In this document: positions 33,630 to 44,949 of the stretch, one piece after another
Position numbering within the stretch: position 1 is the stretch's first letter
How the letters are laid out: every line of letters begins with the position of its first letter
Origin: Catonia carolina
Taxonomy: Eukaryota; Arthropoda; Insecta; Hemiptera; Achilidae
Assembly: GCA_035578175.1 (NCBI GenBank)
Contig: JAQMRL010000006.1
Coordinates: 55,035,001-55,099,000 of the forward strand
Length of the DNA: 64,000 nt
Direction: 5' to 3'
The notes under the pieces: model-generated
What the model was told of the DNA's origin: nothing
The model's database searches: none
What the model saw: only the letters and a program-made list of their open reading frames with translations
Made by a program: the position numbers and the translations under genes

Positions 33630-34925
33630 TAGATTATAATAAATTATTTAGGTGTAAGACAAGGATGTAATTTATCTCCACTTCTTTTTAATTTATACAT
33701 TGATGATCCTCTTCGGGTATGACCAACAGTTAGTTCTAAGGGCGTTAAATTAGGGATTATTTAAATATGCTATTATGTACAGATGATCAGGTTCGGATAG
33801 CAAAATCTGAAGATGATTTGCAGATAGGGGTTTTCAAACTGAGTACAAAATTTCAAGAGTATAACTTTGATATATTTACTGGAAAGGCAAAATCGATGGG
33901 TTTCTGTTGAAAAAATCCTGTACGAACCAAAATAGTTATCATTGGATGCCAGAGCAGATACGTACAGCTTTTTAAATACCTGAAATGTGATTTAACCATC
34001 GATGTATTTAACATACACTAGAAATGCAGACATGATCGATAAACTGAATCGTTTATGGTATATATATGAGATGATAGCGCGTGGTCACTGCGTAAAAGAG
34101 TTTGGAAAGATACCCAGTTGAAGTTTTACAATACTGTGGCTGTTCCAGTATTGCTGTACGGTAGCGAGTCCTGGGTAGTTGGAAAAAAGGATGAACGTCA
34201 GATCCAGACAGTGGAAATATGATTCTTGAGAAGACTTCAGGGGTGTAGTTTGATAGATCACATTAAAAATAAGGAAATCTAGATCCATTTAAATGTCTCC
34301 CTTTTATGAGAAACAGTTGACAAATATGCCCATAACACACAGGTGGAGTGTCAAATTATTTACACTCAATCTGTTCGTTGCAGGGCTAAAATAAATAGTT
34401 CTGTTTCTTATCAAATGGTCAGTCAATTAAATGACTGAATCATTTAAGAACAGAAGAGGTAGAGCTGTAAAAGACACTAATCAGAGTTATCTTCTCTGAA
34501 AGTAATGAATTTCATTGTACAGCCAGACCCTGTGGTGAATGAAGTGAAGGTGTCATTTACAGAGTGGAAAATATGTGCTTTTCAGAGGGCCCGGCATGCT
34601 GATAAGCGTACTTTTCCACTCAGTGAGGAAGGCAATGGTAAACCACCTCACTCCTCGTTTTACTTAATAAGACCTCTAGAGGTTCAAACCAGCCTTTCGG
34701 CTGTTGACCTAAACAACCAGTTGACACATGCAGAGAGAAATGGGAGAAACATTTAATATGCATGAGTGAAAATAGATGGGTGAAACGGGTATTAAGGTAC
34801 ATACCTGCTGGACGAAGAGATGTAGGTAGACCACGGAAAAGATGGGCATAGAAGACGGAACAGGTCGGAAGGACTAATCCATGATAAGATGTAGAAGAAG
34901 GAGGAAAAGGAGGAGAAAGAGGAGA
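33630..34925 (+). mobile_element. LINE fragment (RT to 3' end), decayed, split by S4
   Basis: The + strand carries frameshifted reverse transcriptase: GVRQGCNLSPLLFNLYIDDP near 33655, CTDDQVRIAKSEDDLQ (the usual YADD box altered to CTDD) near 33780, and KFYNTVAVPVLLYGSESWVV near 34125. After the S4 insertion it continues with WVKRVLRYIPAGRRDVGRPR and KRW (34770-34860) and a GAA-rich 3' end. At least four frameshifts or stops make it non-functional. Confidence 0.85.
34323..34717 (+). repeat. S4 SINE-like element, full length with target duplication
   Basis: 395 bp flanked by CAGTTGACA (34314-34322 and 34718-34726), inside the LINE frame. It defines the S4 ends: aatatgcccataacacacag at the start and ctaaacaac at the end. 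The shared sense frame is open (MNFIVQPDPVVNEVKVSF). Confidence 0.92.
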
Positions 34926-34929
34926 AGAA

Positions 34930-36075
34930 GAAGAACTATAGTAAATATAATATTTAAAAAACCTTTGTTTTTAAAGAAGTTCTTATTGAAAAGAATATTA
35001 GCACTACTACTGCCCCTATTAGGTTCTACAACTTTAGAAACAAGTGGTAATGAGTAACTCCCCTTAAAAATCACTACACGAAGAAATTGTAAAGGATGAA
35101 AGAAAATAAAAAAAATTTGTAAAAGAGAGAAGGAAATTTCTTTGTGATTACTTTGTAGTTTAAAGATCAAAGCGATCCTTGAAAGGGAGAGTATAAGATC
35201 TTTACCTAACCTTTAACTTAAACAATAATTGGTCTCATGTCTGCAACAGCTATGTAAGGCATCAAATTAACTAACATAAAGACCTGATAGGCGTTCTGTA
35301 CTGACTTAATAACTTTTGAACTTAACTTTAACTTAACAAACTATGTTGAACTTAAATAGGTTGTCAATTAAATTTTCGTTATATTATGTTAGTTTTAAAC
35401 TTCTCAAAACAAAAAAAATAATAAGGTAAATTATGTTAAATATTTAAGGTTATCTACGTATGTTTTGAATTAACTGTACTAACGATGTGTATCCGTTTCG
35501 TTCATTTTCATCGTAAAGAAGATAAAAGAAAGATGAACGTTTTCATTTAAAGCTTATTCTTTCATTTTCCCTAAAGCCAATTTGCTTTAAAAAGAACGGG
35601 GTTTTTAAGTAGGTAGTTCTTTTTTTATTGTAAAAGTACTTTTACGCTTGCAATTTGTACTTATTGAATAGGCTTATTTAACTTTATTACAGTTTATTCT
35701 TTATACTAAGTAAATTATCTTTTTTGTTTAGAAGAAGAAGAAATTAAACAGAGCTTATTAATTATGTAGTTTCTTACGTAATGTTGTATTTCATTTTAAA
35801 TAAACTGGGTTATTTAATTTCATAATGGTTAACATTTTAGTTAATTATATTGCATATTTGGTATACGAGGATCGTTTTTTCAACCTCTGAAAGGTCATAA
35901 ATAAACGACAATTGAATATATAAAAGAAAATGTATTACTAAAAGTTACATAAACTTTGGTTACTTTTTGAGATTATCATGTTGATGATTGAAACATTTGT
36001 CGTAACTGTGGTTGTGCTTTCCAGTATGCTTTTCATAAAATGTTGCCGAAAATTAATTTAAATGAGTCTTGACAT
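34930..36075. other. No recognised feature
   Basis: Begins with a GAA-rich tract (about 34885-34937) at the LINE 3' end; the rest is AT-rich and unrecognised. Confidence 0.45.
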
Positions 36076-36424
36076 TGTCTTTAAGCTTTTTATTAGTCTA
36101 CCTGCTCTTCTAGTCACTTTTTTTAGTTCAGGGAAAAATAGATTTCACTTGGTGCTAGATAAGGACTGGTCAAGACTGTATGACGGGTCATCGAAAATAT
36201 TCCATTGCAATTGTTCAAGGATTCATTGGGTTGTACCAGTACCGGTGTCAATGAGCATTTTCATGGATCAAAACAATTCCAGAAGTCAGCACATTTCTTC
36301 TTTTATTTTAAATGGCTGTCCGCAAACTTCCACATTAATCGTGATCCCCAGTTGCATGAAATCTACCAGAAACTCAATAATTCAAGACAACATTAAGACT
36401 CATTTAAATTCATTGGTACAGATA
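36076..36424 (-). pseudogene. mariner transposase relic
   Basis: The minus strand reads NKRRNVLTS, VLIHENAH (the HDNARPH box with Asp changed to Glu), then after frame changes ILEQLQWNIFDDPSYSLD and LAPSEIYFS. This is the D34D end of a mariner catalytic domain with multiple frameshifts. The T2 copy at 36425 abuts it and may be inserted in it. A 181-codon + strand frame across both is antisense and not a gene. Confidence 0.7.
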
Positions 36425-37014
36425 CTGAAGTCACAAGATTGCCTTTTGTGTATAGATGATCAAGGGAAGGTAAAATTTGACAATGCTGCCAACCTCAACA
36501 GTGAGACATTACTCGTACATTTCACTACCGTGCAGTTTCTACATACAATTTGTAAGCTATGGTTTATTCCAAGAAAATATTTTCTTCATAAACCTTATAA
36601 GATATAAATGTGACCTGTAATATTGCCTATAGCTTAATTACATGACTAGAAATGTTTGATTTACTGTAATTACTAGCTACCTTATTCCATTGGAACAAAA
36701 TTTTCAGTGAATGAATTGCCTTCTTTATTATTCCTGTCACTGGTGTCTTCACTATCAGTCTCACTGTATCTACCTAACGGTTTCCTTTTTTACCAGGTGT
36801 CAATAAAACTGCTGAAAAATAGCTTCTTCATGGTTTTAATTTCCTTCTTTATTTTTTGAATTTGGAAAGAGAAATATCACAGTAGTTAGCCACTCGCTCA
36901 TGACTTTTGTTAAGAGGCAGGTTGTGTTTGTTGTACTGAAATTAAAGCAGTCGTGCATGCACACTGATGCTTTTCTCCCTTTACCCCTTGTTGCATACAA
37001 GGGTACTCAAGTAA
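36425..37014 (-). mobile_element. T2 element, second copy
   Basis: Inverse of 13104-13909 (shared blocks include gttccattggaac near 36685 and tcatgacttttgttaa near 36898). On the minus strand about 36790-36690 encodes SETDSEDTSDRNNKEGNSF then TENFVPME and stop, aligned with the tail of the other copy. The left end ctgaagtcacaagattgcc matches the terminal repeat; the right end is shortened. Confidence 0.6.
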
Positions 37015-37890
37015 CTATGGCAACATTTTCATAATGCCTGAAGAGCATATTGGAAAGTTTGTTCACAGTTACGACAAATACTTCACTGGTCAATATGATT
37101 ATATTGAAAAGTAACCATAAGTATATGTAACTTTGTAATAAAACACTTTTTTTATATTCACTTGTCTTCTTTTTATGGCCGATCCGAATTTGAAAAAAAA
37201 ATGACTCGTATAATGAAAAATTCATGTGGTTTTTAGCCCTCTAGTCTATTGTACAAAGTATTAAAGTACTGTGATGGGGTAAAATTTATTTTATTAATTT
37301 GAACCTGGATTTTAATTCATGTTTCAAGACATTCTGAAGCCAAAAAGTGGTTGACAGAAGGATCTCATTAAATTCTGGAATGATAACTAAATCAATTGGA
37401 TGAAACTAAAATTACGGTTTTCACAGTCAACCCCGGAAATGGTTTTTGAAATTCACTATATACATCCAAAACTTTGGGTTCTTTACTTCGGTGCAAAAAT
37501 ATAAAATTTAAGTTTCTGAAAATTGGCTGTAACGATTTTGATTAAACATCCTTCATTTACTATGTTAGTTATGTGTTCATTATCATTATAATCCTTGTTA
37601 TCGTCTTCAGGCCCAATGCAACTCTTTTCAACTACTTTCTTGGCATTGCATCTTTTTTCCAATTTATCCGTAACTGAACACCATTTACTTCACTCTTAGT
37701 CTGTCCCTTGGTTTTTCCTTCCTGTTCCAAGTACAGTAATGTACTCCATCCTATTGTCATATTATCCAAACAATTATATCTTTATCTGTCAAGTTTGTAA
37801 AATCTGTAGATATCGGAAAGTATTTTTAAATTTTTTCTGAAAAATTTTCGTCTTGTTTTTCTGGTTTTGTTGGTTGCGCGCTCTTTTTGC
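37015..37890. other. No recognised feature
   Basis: No coding or repeat match recognised. Confidence 0.45.
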
Positions 37891-37892
37891 TA

Positions 37893-38260
37893 CAGTTCTG
37901 CCGTTCTAAGTTTGCTCCTAATGTAAACAAATAATGACGTCACTGAGCATGCGCATTATATCTAAATGTGTACACGCTAATTAAAAAGTAACAACTAAAT
38001 TCTTTCAAAAGTATTTAAATACAAAATACTTTTAAAAGTATTTAAATACAAAATACTTTTAAAAGTATTTTTATAAATTAAATTGTTAGGCCTACATCAT
38101 ATCACGACTGATCTTTTTATTACTTTAAGTACTTATAATTTAAAAAATAGTTACCTTAATAGGAATACGACATCCATAAAGTCACGGACTCTAGCGTGCA
38201 CCCTGTAGTAGCTGGTTTTGGTTTGTTGACAGTAGGAGCAAACTTAGAGCGGCTGAACTG
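37893..38260. mobile_element. Tc1-like MITE, copy 1
   Basis: 368 bp at a TA (37891-37892 and 38261-38262). The terminal repeats exceed 40 bp, starting CAGTTC.GCCG.TCTAAG and continuing tttgctcctaatgtaaac. CAGT ends with a TA target fit Tc1/mariner. Internally, the block tttaaatacaaaatactttt is duplicated in tandem. Confidence 0.8.
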
Positions 38261-38301
38261 TAGTTATTTTGTTCGATCTATCGCATTGGGTAGACTCTGC
38301 T

Positions 38302-39475
38302 CATAGAGTAATAAAGAATAGAGGGGGAACTGATATAGGCGGAATGAAACGGAGTTTGTCGTCTGCTAGTGTTATATGCTGACAAACATAGAGTGCGTTT
38401 TGGCGTCGCTTTAAAATTTGAAACCTAGGCGTCATACAGAGCAAGCGTTGTTAGATCAAATTGTACGTTAGTAATGGCGGATGAGACCATGGTTGTTTGG
38501 AGATTATTTTTAGTTACAATGAAATTTTATTAGGTTAAAAAAGTGTTTTCTTCGCAGAGGTATACTTAACGTCATTTCTTCTGTTTTCCAAGAGACGAAA
38601 ACCTGTAAGTATTAATATGATAAGTAAATACGTGTAGGCCAAAATACATCTTGTTTGTTTATAGGTTAAGCACATTTACTACTAGCGAATTAGTAAAAAA
38701 TGAAATATATGAATTGCCTATTTTAATTATTGTACACATTATTTAGTGATTAAGTTTACCTGGTATAATAATTAGGTTATTAATTAAATTATTAATAACT
38801 AATACTTAATTAGTATTAGGTTATTAATAATTAGGTTAGAGATATAGGTTAGGTCATGTGCCATTTTACTGGTTAGCTTTCTTTTTAATTGATGTGATGT
38901 GAAACTACTATAACTATTATTACATCAGGCAAACTTAAGCACCGCATTTATGTAATAAATAATAATTTAAAAGTAGAAGGCAATTTATACATTTAATGTT
39001 TACTCAATCCGTTAACGGTTAACCTAAACACATACAAAATTTATTTTGGCCTACACGTATTTACTTATCATGTTAATACTTACAGGTTTTTCGCTTTCGG
39101 AAAACAGAAGAAATCACGTCCCCTAACCCTCTGCGAAAAAAACCACTTCTTTAAGTAACAAAATTTCATTTCATTAATTATAACTAATCTCAACCCACTG
39201 TTTCATGACCCACGGTAATCGCCAATAACCAAACTGTTGATGCGACTTTTATAAAAAATTAGTTCCCAAAAATTTCAATTATAAAACAAAAAGTAAAATG
39301 AAATAAAAAATAAATATTGTATAGGATAATAGGTCAAAATTCAAATCTCCCTCGTATGCGCTACTAGCGCATTCTATAAACATTAAAATTTGGAACGGGA
39401 ACTACTGTAGCAGACGAAAAACGTTAAACCACTTTTTAACATGGCAGTTCCCCCTCTATTCTTTATTACTCTATG
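38302..39475. mobile_element. hAT- or P-like non-autonomous element
   Basis: 1174 bp with a perfect 31-bp terminal inverted repeat starting CATAGAGTAATAAAGAATAG and an 8-bp target duplication ACTCTGCT (38294-38301 and 39476-39483). Further inner inverted matches occur (about 38580-38645 against 39045-39110). An S3-like piece lies at 39191-39265. An 8-bp duplication fits hAT or P superfamilies; no transposase is present. Confidence 0.8.
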
Positions 39476-39483
39476 ACTCTGCT

Positions 39484-40567
39484 ACAGTGACTGATCGGTG
39501 CTGCACCCTAGGTTTTTTCATTGGCGTCTTCGCTGTCATGCGGTTTTCTTTGTCTAAATCGAACCTCATGATCGAAATCATCTAATTAGTTATGGGTGGT
39601 TAATTAACCTGTGTTATTACTTTTGAATATGTAATTATGATGTTGTATTTTACTCTTTTTGGTTAAAAGTTTTGATTATTATGTGATTCCTTCGTTTAAC
39701 CTTTTCAGGTACGTTGTGTGGTTAATATTTCGTACTATTATGATACCAACTAGGGGCCTGAATTTTTTAACAAATTTTAGGTCTAAAATCATATCTGAAT
39801 GCACTGTGTAATAAATAGTGTTTCTATTATTGTATTTTGATTGTACTTACCGTTTTAGTCAAGTAAATCTATGGCTAGATTCCGATCTATATTTTGTACT
39901 TTGTATATTTCTATTCTTTATAATCGTTTTTAATGTTAACATTTTATTTTGTTCTACGTAAATCTTTTGTTCTTGTCCTTATTTTACACATGCACGGTTG
40001 TTCATGTCGTGACTAAGCACCTTTTCTTTAAAATTTTGGTAATTTTACTATAAATGTCGCCTTGTTATATTTTGATTTTATTTGTGTTGCTAATTACACC
40101 TTTTGAGGTAGCTGTAAATAAATTATTGGGGTGATTGTTTTTTGTTAGCTTTACTTCTTGATATTTGTACTTATCTTGTAAACTCGATATTACTTGTACC
40201 AGTATTAGTATACCACTATGTAAAAACCTTTAGTAATAAATTCAGTGCAGTATATTATTTTATTTATTTTGACTAAATGAAATTATTTGGGTTTTATTTA
40301 TGATGTAATTGACTGGCATTTTAAGGGTCAGTCTAGTTTTTGCTGTTAATGTATCATTTGAGTGAAATTTTGGGTTATTTAACTTATTTTCTGTACTTCT
40401 GTTAATTTTTTGGGAAACTGATTTTTTGTTTAGGGTCCCTGTTCAAGTCTTGAGATTGAAACCTAGATTTTGGTTTCCAATATGTATTTATTATGGAGTT
40501 AATATAAGACTTTTCCAATTCTATATTTGAACTAAAGTGTACCAACTGCTATTATTCACCTCATTAC
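39484..40567. other. No recognised feature
   Basis: AT-rich and T-rich; no open frame or repeat recognised. Confidence 0.45.
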
Positions 40568-40571
40568 GTAA

Positions 40572-41124
40572 CCCTTTCAGTACCAATGTCCGGAAAACAG
40601 AACGTTGATATCTTTTACATAGTCATAACATCTGGTTTACCAGATGTCTGTAAGCTATGCATTACGTGCCAATTTCCTCATAACTGAACATTTCCAAAAA
40701 AACTTTTAAACGAATATTAATGGAATAATGCATTTTGGAATTGCCTCCATGACGTAGTGACTAGCACCCTAGCCTACAAAGTGAAAGATCCAGGGTTCGA
40801 TTCCCAGCTAGGGTCTGGAAATTTTAACACGTTAAAACCACCGTTAAGGTACCAAAACCCACAGTTGTTGCTAATGACCAAGTTGTCAATGCGACTAAAT
40901 AAACTAAAAAAACAACTAGTTTGAATATTTTTAGTGTTAAACAATTTATTTTTTTTATGAACACAATAAAAATTTATTTTTTTGTAACGTTGAAAGTTTG
41001 GTCGGCATTGGTAGGCTTACACCTGCAAGTTTTCAAACAATTGCTGGTATTTTTTGTACACCTTTTTTCAAATTAAATGGCACTTTACATTAAACTTTTA
41101 AATATTGTTTCAGCACTGAAAGGA
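40572..41124. mobile_element. piggyBac-like TTAA element with S3 inside
   Basis: Inverted ends ccctttcagtacc (left, after GTAA at 40568-40571) and gcactgaaagga (right, before TTAA at 41125-41128). It holds an S3 SINE. A second copy of its right part is at 827-2013, split by R1. Confidence 0.65.
40743..40918 (+). repeat. S3 tRNA-derived SINE
   Basis: Head gcctccatgacgtagtgact, B box gggttcgattccc at 40794-40806, body ggaaattttaacacg ... gcgactaaataaac. Most complete S3 copy. Confidence 0.8.
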
Positions 41125-41322
41125 TTAAATCTTCATTCCTCCACTCCAGTCCCATTTTCACCTATTCCTCTGTCTTTCTCCATATAACCAAATGGAGTTT
41201 TAACATAATACAATAATTAATTTCTAAGGAAAACTTTTTGATGGTATTCTAATCTTGTCTCGGGTCAAAACAGGATTTTTTAGTTCCTGGTACTACGTGG
41301 TATGAGTACTGAATGTAAGCAA

Positions 41323-41452
41323 TTTTTTTTTTGTTTAACGTCCGACTGTTCTGCAATTACTGCTAATGCAGATGGTGAAGAATGAAATGTTTTTTTGTTG
41401 CATATGAAAATATGCCGTGCCTGAAAAGGATTCGAACCCAAGATCGCATGAT
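41323..41452 (-). repeat. S2 SINE, 5'-truncated
   Basis: Minus orientation; body as in the 9264 copy (cgtccgactgttctgcaatt) up to the B-box complement ggattcgaaccc at 41429-41440. The A-box half is lost. Confidence 0.7.
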
Positions 41453-41609
41453 ATTAAGTACCAGATATGTTAGATATTAAGTTTGATATGTTAGTGATAT
41501 TAAGTACTGACACTTTTTCAGGAGATAATGAGTTTATAAGTGATACTTTGTATCGCATGCTAGGAATGGAAGAATCACACTTCGGGTTGAAGTCTTAGTG
41601 GACCATGTA

Positions 41610-41950
41610 TAGTCCAGCCTCTCTTAGTTTGCTCCTAATGTAAACAAATTATGACGTCACTGAGCATGCGCATTACATAAAAATGTGTACACGCTGATTA
41701 AAAAGTAACAACAAAATACTTTCAAAAGTATTTAAATACATAATACTTTTAAAAGTATTTTTCTAAATGAAATTGTTAGGCCTACATCATATCATGACTG
41801 ATGTTTTTAGTACTTTAAGTACTTACAATTTAAAAAATAGTTAACTTAATAGGAATACGACATCCGTAAAGTTGCGGACTCTAGCGTGCACCCTGTAGTA
41901 GGTGGCTTTTGTTTGTTGACAGTAGGAGCAAACTACCAACGGCTGAACTG
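41610..41950. mobile_element. Tc1-like MITE, copy 2
   Basis: 341 bp at TA (41608-41609 and 41951-41952), colinear with copy 1 except for one tandem block fewer in the cttttaaaagtattt segment. The left end is more decayed. Confidence 0.78.
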
Positions 41951-42060
41951 TAGATGTGATGTGTTTGTTTTTACTAGATAGTCCGTTATCCAACTTCTTC
42001 CTGATAATAGAATATACCAGGTAGTTTTGTTACATACTTCGTGTTTTTTATGTTAAATTA

Positions 42061-42425
42061 ATTGCACTTGATCTGTGGTTCCAGGGCTACAAAAAATAGT
42101 TCTGTTTCTTATCACATTGTCAGACAATTATATGACTGAACTATATTTAAGAACAGAAGAGGTAGAGGTGTATAAGACACTAGTCAGAGTTATCTCCTCT
42201 GATAGTAATAAATTTCACTATACAGCCAGACCCTGTGGTGAATGAAGTGAAGGTGTCATTTGCAGGGTGGAAAGTAGGTGCTTTTCGGAGGGCCTGGCAT
42301 GCTGATAAGCATACGCTTTCAACTCTGTGAGGAAGGCAATGGTAAACCACCTCACTCCTCGTTTTTACTTAGTAAAACCTCTAGAGGTTCAAACCAGCCT
42401 TTCGGCTGTTGACCTAAACAACAAC
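42061..42425 (+). repeat. S4 SINE-like element
   Basis: Lacks the first ~50 bases, then runs from ggttccagggctac to the (AAC)n tail. It ends about 170 bases before the first visible ASPP exon. Confidence 0.8.
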
Positions 42426-42593
42426 ATATTGCTTGTACCCTACCCAAACAATGTCTCGTACGATTTGCCCCTCAACTACTGTGGTATCATTAGAAAAATC
42501 TTTACGAAATCCATATTATGTGTTTTAATTACTACCGGTCAAAATCTTTTATTTTACAACATTTAATTTTGTTTTATTTTTTGTTTGTTACAG

Positions 42594-42787
42594 CATCTGA
42601 TTTGGATTCAATTAGAGCGTTATTCAATGAGAAAGAAAAAGAATTATCAGTGGCTGTGGCCAAAGTGGAAGAGCTGACAAGACAGTTGGAAGACCTGAGA
42701 AGAGGGAGAGGTAATGCGACGACTAGAGAGGCTGTTCAGCCTGGTGCTGCTGCTCAAGAACTTGAGAAATTACGAAGAGAATTAATG
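42594..42787 (+). CDS. ASPP: ASPP coding exon a (coiled-coil start)
   Basis: Internal exon of an ASPP family gene. ASPP proteins bind p53-family members, PP1 and (in flies) Csk/RASSF8 at junctions through C-terminal ankyrin repeats and an SH3 domain; this part is the conserved helical region before them. The acceptor is a T-rich tract ending ttacag and the donor is ATG|gtaagc. The first codon is completed by one base from an upstream exon and the exon ends in phase 0. The peptide contains LFNEKEKELSVAVAKVEELT, then RQLEDLRRGR, closely matching the vertebrate ASPP2 segment that reads LFQQKQRELVLAVSKVDELT. It ends with LEKLRRELM, which continues into the next exon. The exon that supplies the first base was not found upstream in the window. 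Identification is from family knowledge, not a search. Confidence 0.9.
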
Positions 42788-42886
42788 GTAAGCTTTTCTT
42801 TTATATCTCTAATTTAATCCATTTATGCAAACTCATGGGGTGGAACTTGGAATAAGTGTTGCTTCATGTATAAAATAACAAAAGGA

Positions 42887-43052
42887 TCGCCTCTATGACC
42901 CAGTGGTTAGTGTGCTACACCGCAATGTGGATGTCCAAGGTTCAATTCCCAGCCAAGGTCTGGGAAATTATTACCTATTCAAAAACACTCCTTCTTAAAC
43001 TAATGCAGTTGCTAATTACCAAGATTTTGATGCGACTTAAAATAAACAAAAT
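42887..43052 (+). repeat. S3 tRNA-derived SINE in ASPP intron
   Basis: Head tcgcctctatgacccagtgg, B-box-like aggttcaattccc at 42938-42950, body to gcgacttaaaataaac. Diverged from the 40743 copy. Confidence 0.75.
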
Positions 43053-43205
43053 AAAGGAAAATCGGAAAAATTACGATCAAAACAAGGAAAACAAATTTCA
43101 AGTACACTACTTGTATGTTTTTGAAAATATTTTATTTTTTAAGAAAAATTACTATTCAAACAAATACACTTACTACTTAATTAGCTTTTATAAGTTTTTA
43201 TTTTA

Positions 43206-44117
43206 CGAGGCGTGTTCAGAAAGTAAGTACCGTTTTTAAAAAAAACAAGTAAAACAATTTTTTTCAACACAATTTTATTTCTACATGAAAGCCCAAACCT
43301 TAAACTATTTTTCGACATAGTTTCCACCAATGTTCAAACACTTGTCGTAGCGGGTGATCAATTTGTCTATACTCTCTTCGTAGAAGGTTCCCGCCACTGA
43401 CGTGCACAAAACCAAAAGACTCGGAAGTGCTTTGACTTTTCTCACACGGTACAGTGATGATGGTGAGGATTTTTTAAAAACAATTGTGACAAGTGATGAT
43501 ACTTGGGTCCGTCATGTCACACCGGAATCTAAACAGCAGTCAATGGAGTGGCGACACACGCAATCCCCGAAGAAACAAAAATTCAAGATGACAATGTCTG
43601 CACAAAAAATCATGTGTACTGTCTTTTGGGATCAGAAAGGTGTTTTGCTGATTGATTTTCTCCCAAGAGGTGAAACCATTAATGCGTAAAGGTATTGCAA
43701 AACCTTAAGAAAACTAAGGCGGGCAATTCAAAACAAACTGAGAGGAATGCTCAGTAACGGAATTGTGTTGCTCCATGACAATGCTCGGCCCCGTACCGCT
43801 GGTGACACTCAAACATTGGTTCGACAATTTCGTTGGGAGCAGTTCGATCACCCGCCCTACAGCCCGGACTTGGCACTGTCTGACTACCACTTGTTCCTGC
43901 ACATGAAGCGCGAGCTAGGCGGCCAACGCTTTGAAACCGACGATGAAGTGAAAACTGCCGTGGAGTTGTGGCTACATTCGTTGGCGGGAACCTTCTACGA
44001 AGAGCTTATAGACAAATTGATCACCCGCTACGACAAGTGTTTGAACATCAGTGGAAACTATGTCGAAAAATAGTTTAAGGTTTGGGCTTTCATGTAGAAA
44101 TAAAATTGTGTTGAAAA
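43206..44117 (+). mobile_element. mariner derivative with inverted 3' end, in ASPP intron
   Basis: The left end cgaggcgtgttcagaaagta follows TA (43204-43205). 43263-43397 is an inverted copy of 43982-44117, the transposase C-terminus and 3' leader, so the genuine 5' end and N-terminal HTH domain are replaced. The right copy is cut at 44117 before its terminal repeat. A 14-bp hairpin (gtctatgaagattg / caatcttcatagac, 44119-44197) follows. Confidence 0.75.
43402..44073 (+). pseudogene. mariner transposase catalytic domain, one stop codon
   Basis: One continuous frame of 224 codons broken by a single TAA at 43687-43689. The catalytic triad context is visible: IVTSDDTWV (first Asp), LLHDNARPRT (second) and SPDLALSDYHLF (third), with exactly 34 residues between the second and third Asp, i.e. 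the D34D mariner signature. The N-terminal helix-turn-helix region is missing because the inverted 3' copy adjoins. Without it, and with the stop, it should be inactive. Confidence 0.9.
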
Positions 44118-44344
44118 TGTCTATGAAGATTGCATCTTCTTCTGTCAAAGGTTTGAAAATATGGTGTTTGTCAAAGGATGATCCAATCTTCATAGACTTT
44201 TCTAGAAACTATATCTTATTACTATTACCTAAAGAAGCGGTGTGCACCACGAAAGTACTCGTAAAAGCAAAGTAAAAGAAGTAGTAAAAAGGTAAATATT
44301 AAAAAAAATAATATAAACATAAAAAAACATTACATTATTATGGA

Positions 44345-44912
44345 TAAATCAGCTGTTTAACAGCTGATTTTCGGAGACGAAGGTTCCTGGTTCAAATCCT
44401 AGTAAAGGTACAGCATTCAGATGAACTAAGGTCCCCTAGCCATGGGAGTGAGAGAATGCATAACGCTCTCACTCGCACAAGCCATACGCACCGTTCCAAT
44501 AACATTGTCGTATAATTTTACTCATTGTTGTGAGCAAGCATTTATGCATTCAGTAAACTAACAAGCAAGATAACGACTAGTATGTTTTCAGATTTGGATT
44601 ATAACTGTCAAGACCTTTGGGCGCATGCGTAGTTATGCCACATATGTCCCTCTCACTCGCTCGGCTGTTGGACATTAGTTCATCTGATACCCATAGTTAC
44701 TTTTATACAGATTTGAATACTAGACAGTGGTTACCGGTGTACTTTAATGGTTGGGGGTTTAATTAACCATACTCTCTCAGGAATGGTCGGCCTGGGTCTG
44801 TACAAGACTACACCTCATTTACACGTCATACACATCATCCTCATCTCATTAGGTCATGGGGTTGCTTATTGTTCTAAATTGAACAGATTGCTTCGTACAC
44901 AAATTAAGAATA
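44345..44912 (+). repeat. S1 SINE, 5'-truncated, with MITE inside
   Basis: S1 from the palindrome (aatcagctgtttaacagctg) through B box ggttcaaatcc (44390-44400) to gaacagattgc. The A-box part is missing. The SINE is interrupted at 44410 by a 283-bp element. Confidence 0.8.
44411..44693. mobile_element. MITE inside S1
   Basis: 283 bp between TA dinucleotides (44409-44410 and 44694-44695); the S1 sequence is continuous across them. Inverted ends share tcagatgaactaa(g/t)gtcc slightly inside the termini. Internal ctctcactcgc-type blocks also occur in inverted arrangement. TA target suggests a Tc1/mariner MITE. Confidence 0.7.
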
Positions 44913-44949
44913 AATTATTATGGATTTTGCTGCTATGATGATTCTAACT

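Noticed and set aside
36062..36607. 181-codon + strand open frame
   Set aside because: It runs antisense to a mariner transposase relic and the T2 element; no family resemblance in its own frame.
38473..38540. Possible ASPP upstream exon starting ATGGCGGATGAG
   Set aside because: Lies inside the hAT/P-like element, its frame closes quickly and it shows no resemblance to the ASPP N-terminus.
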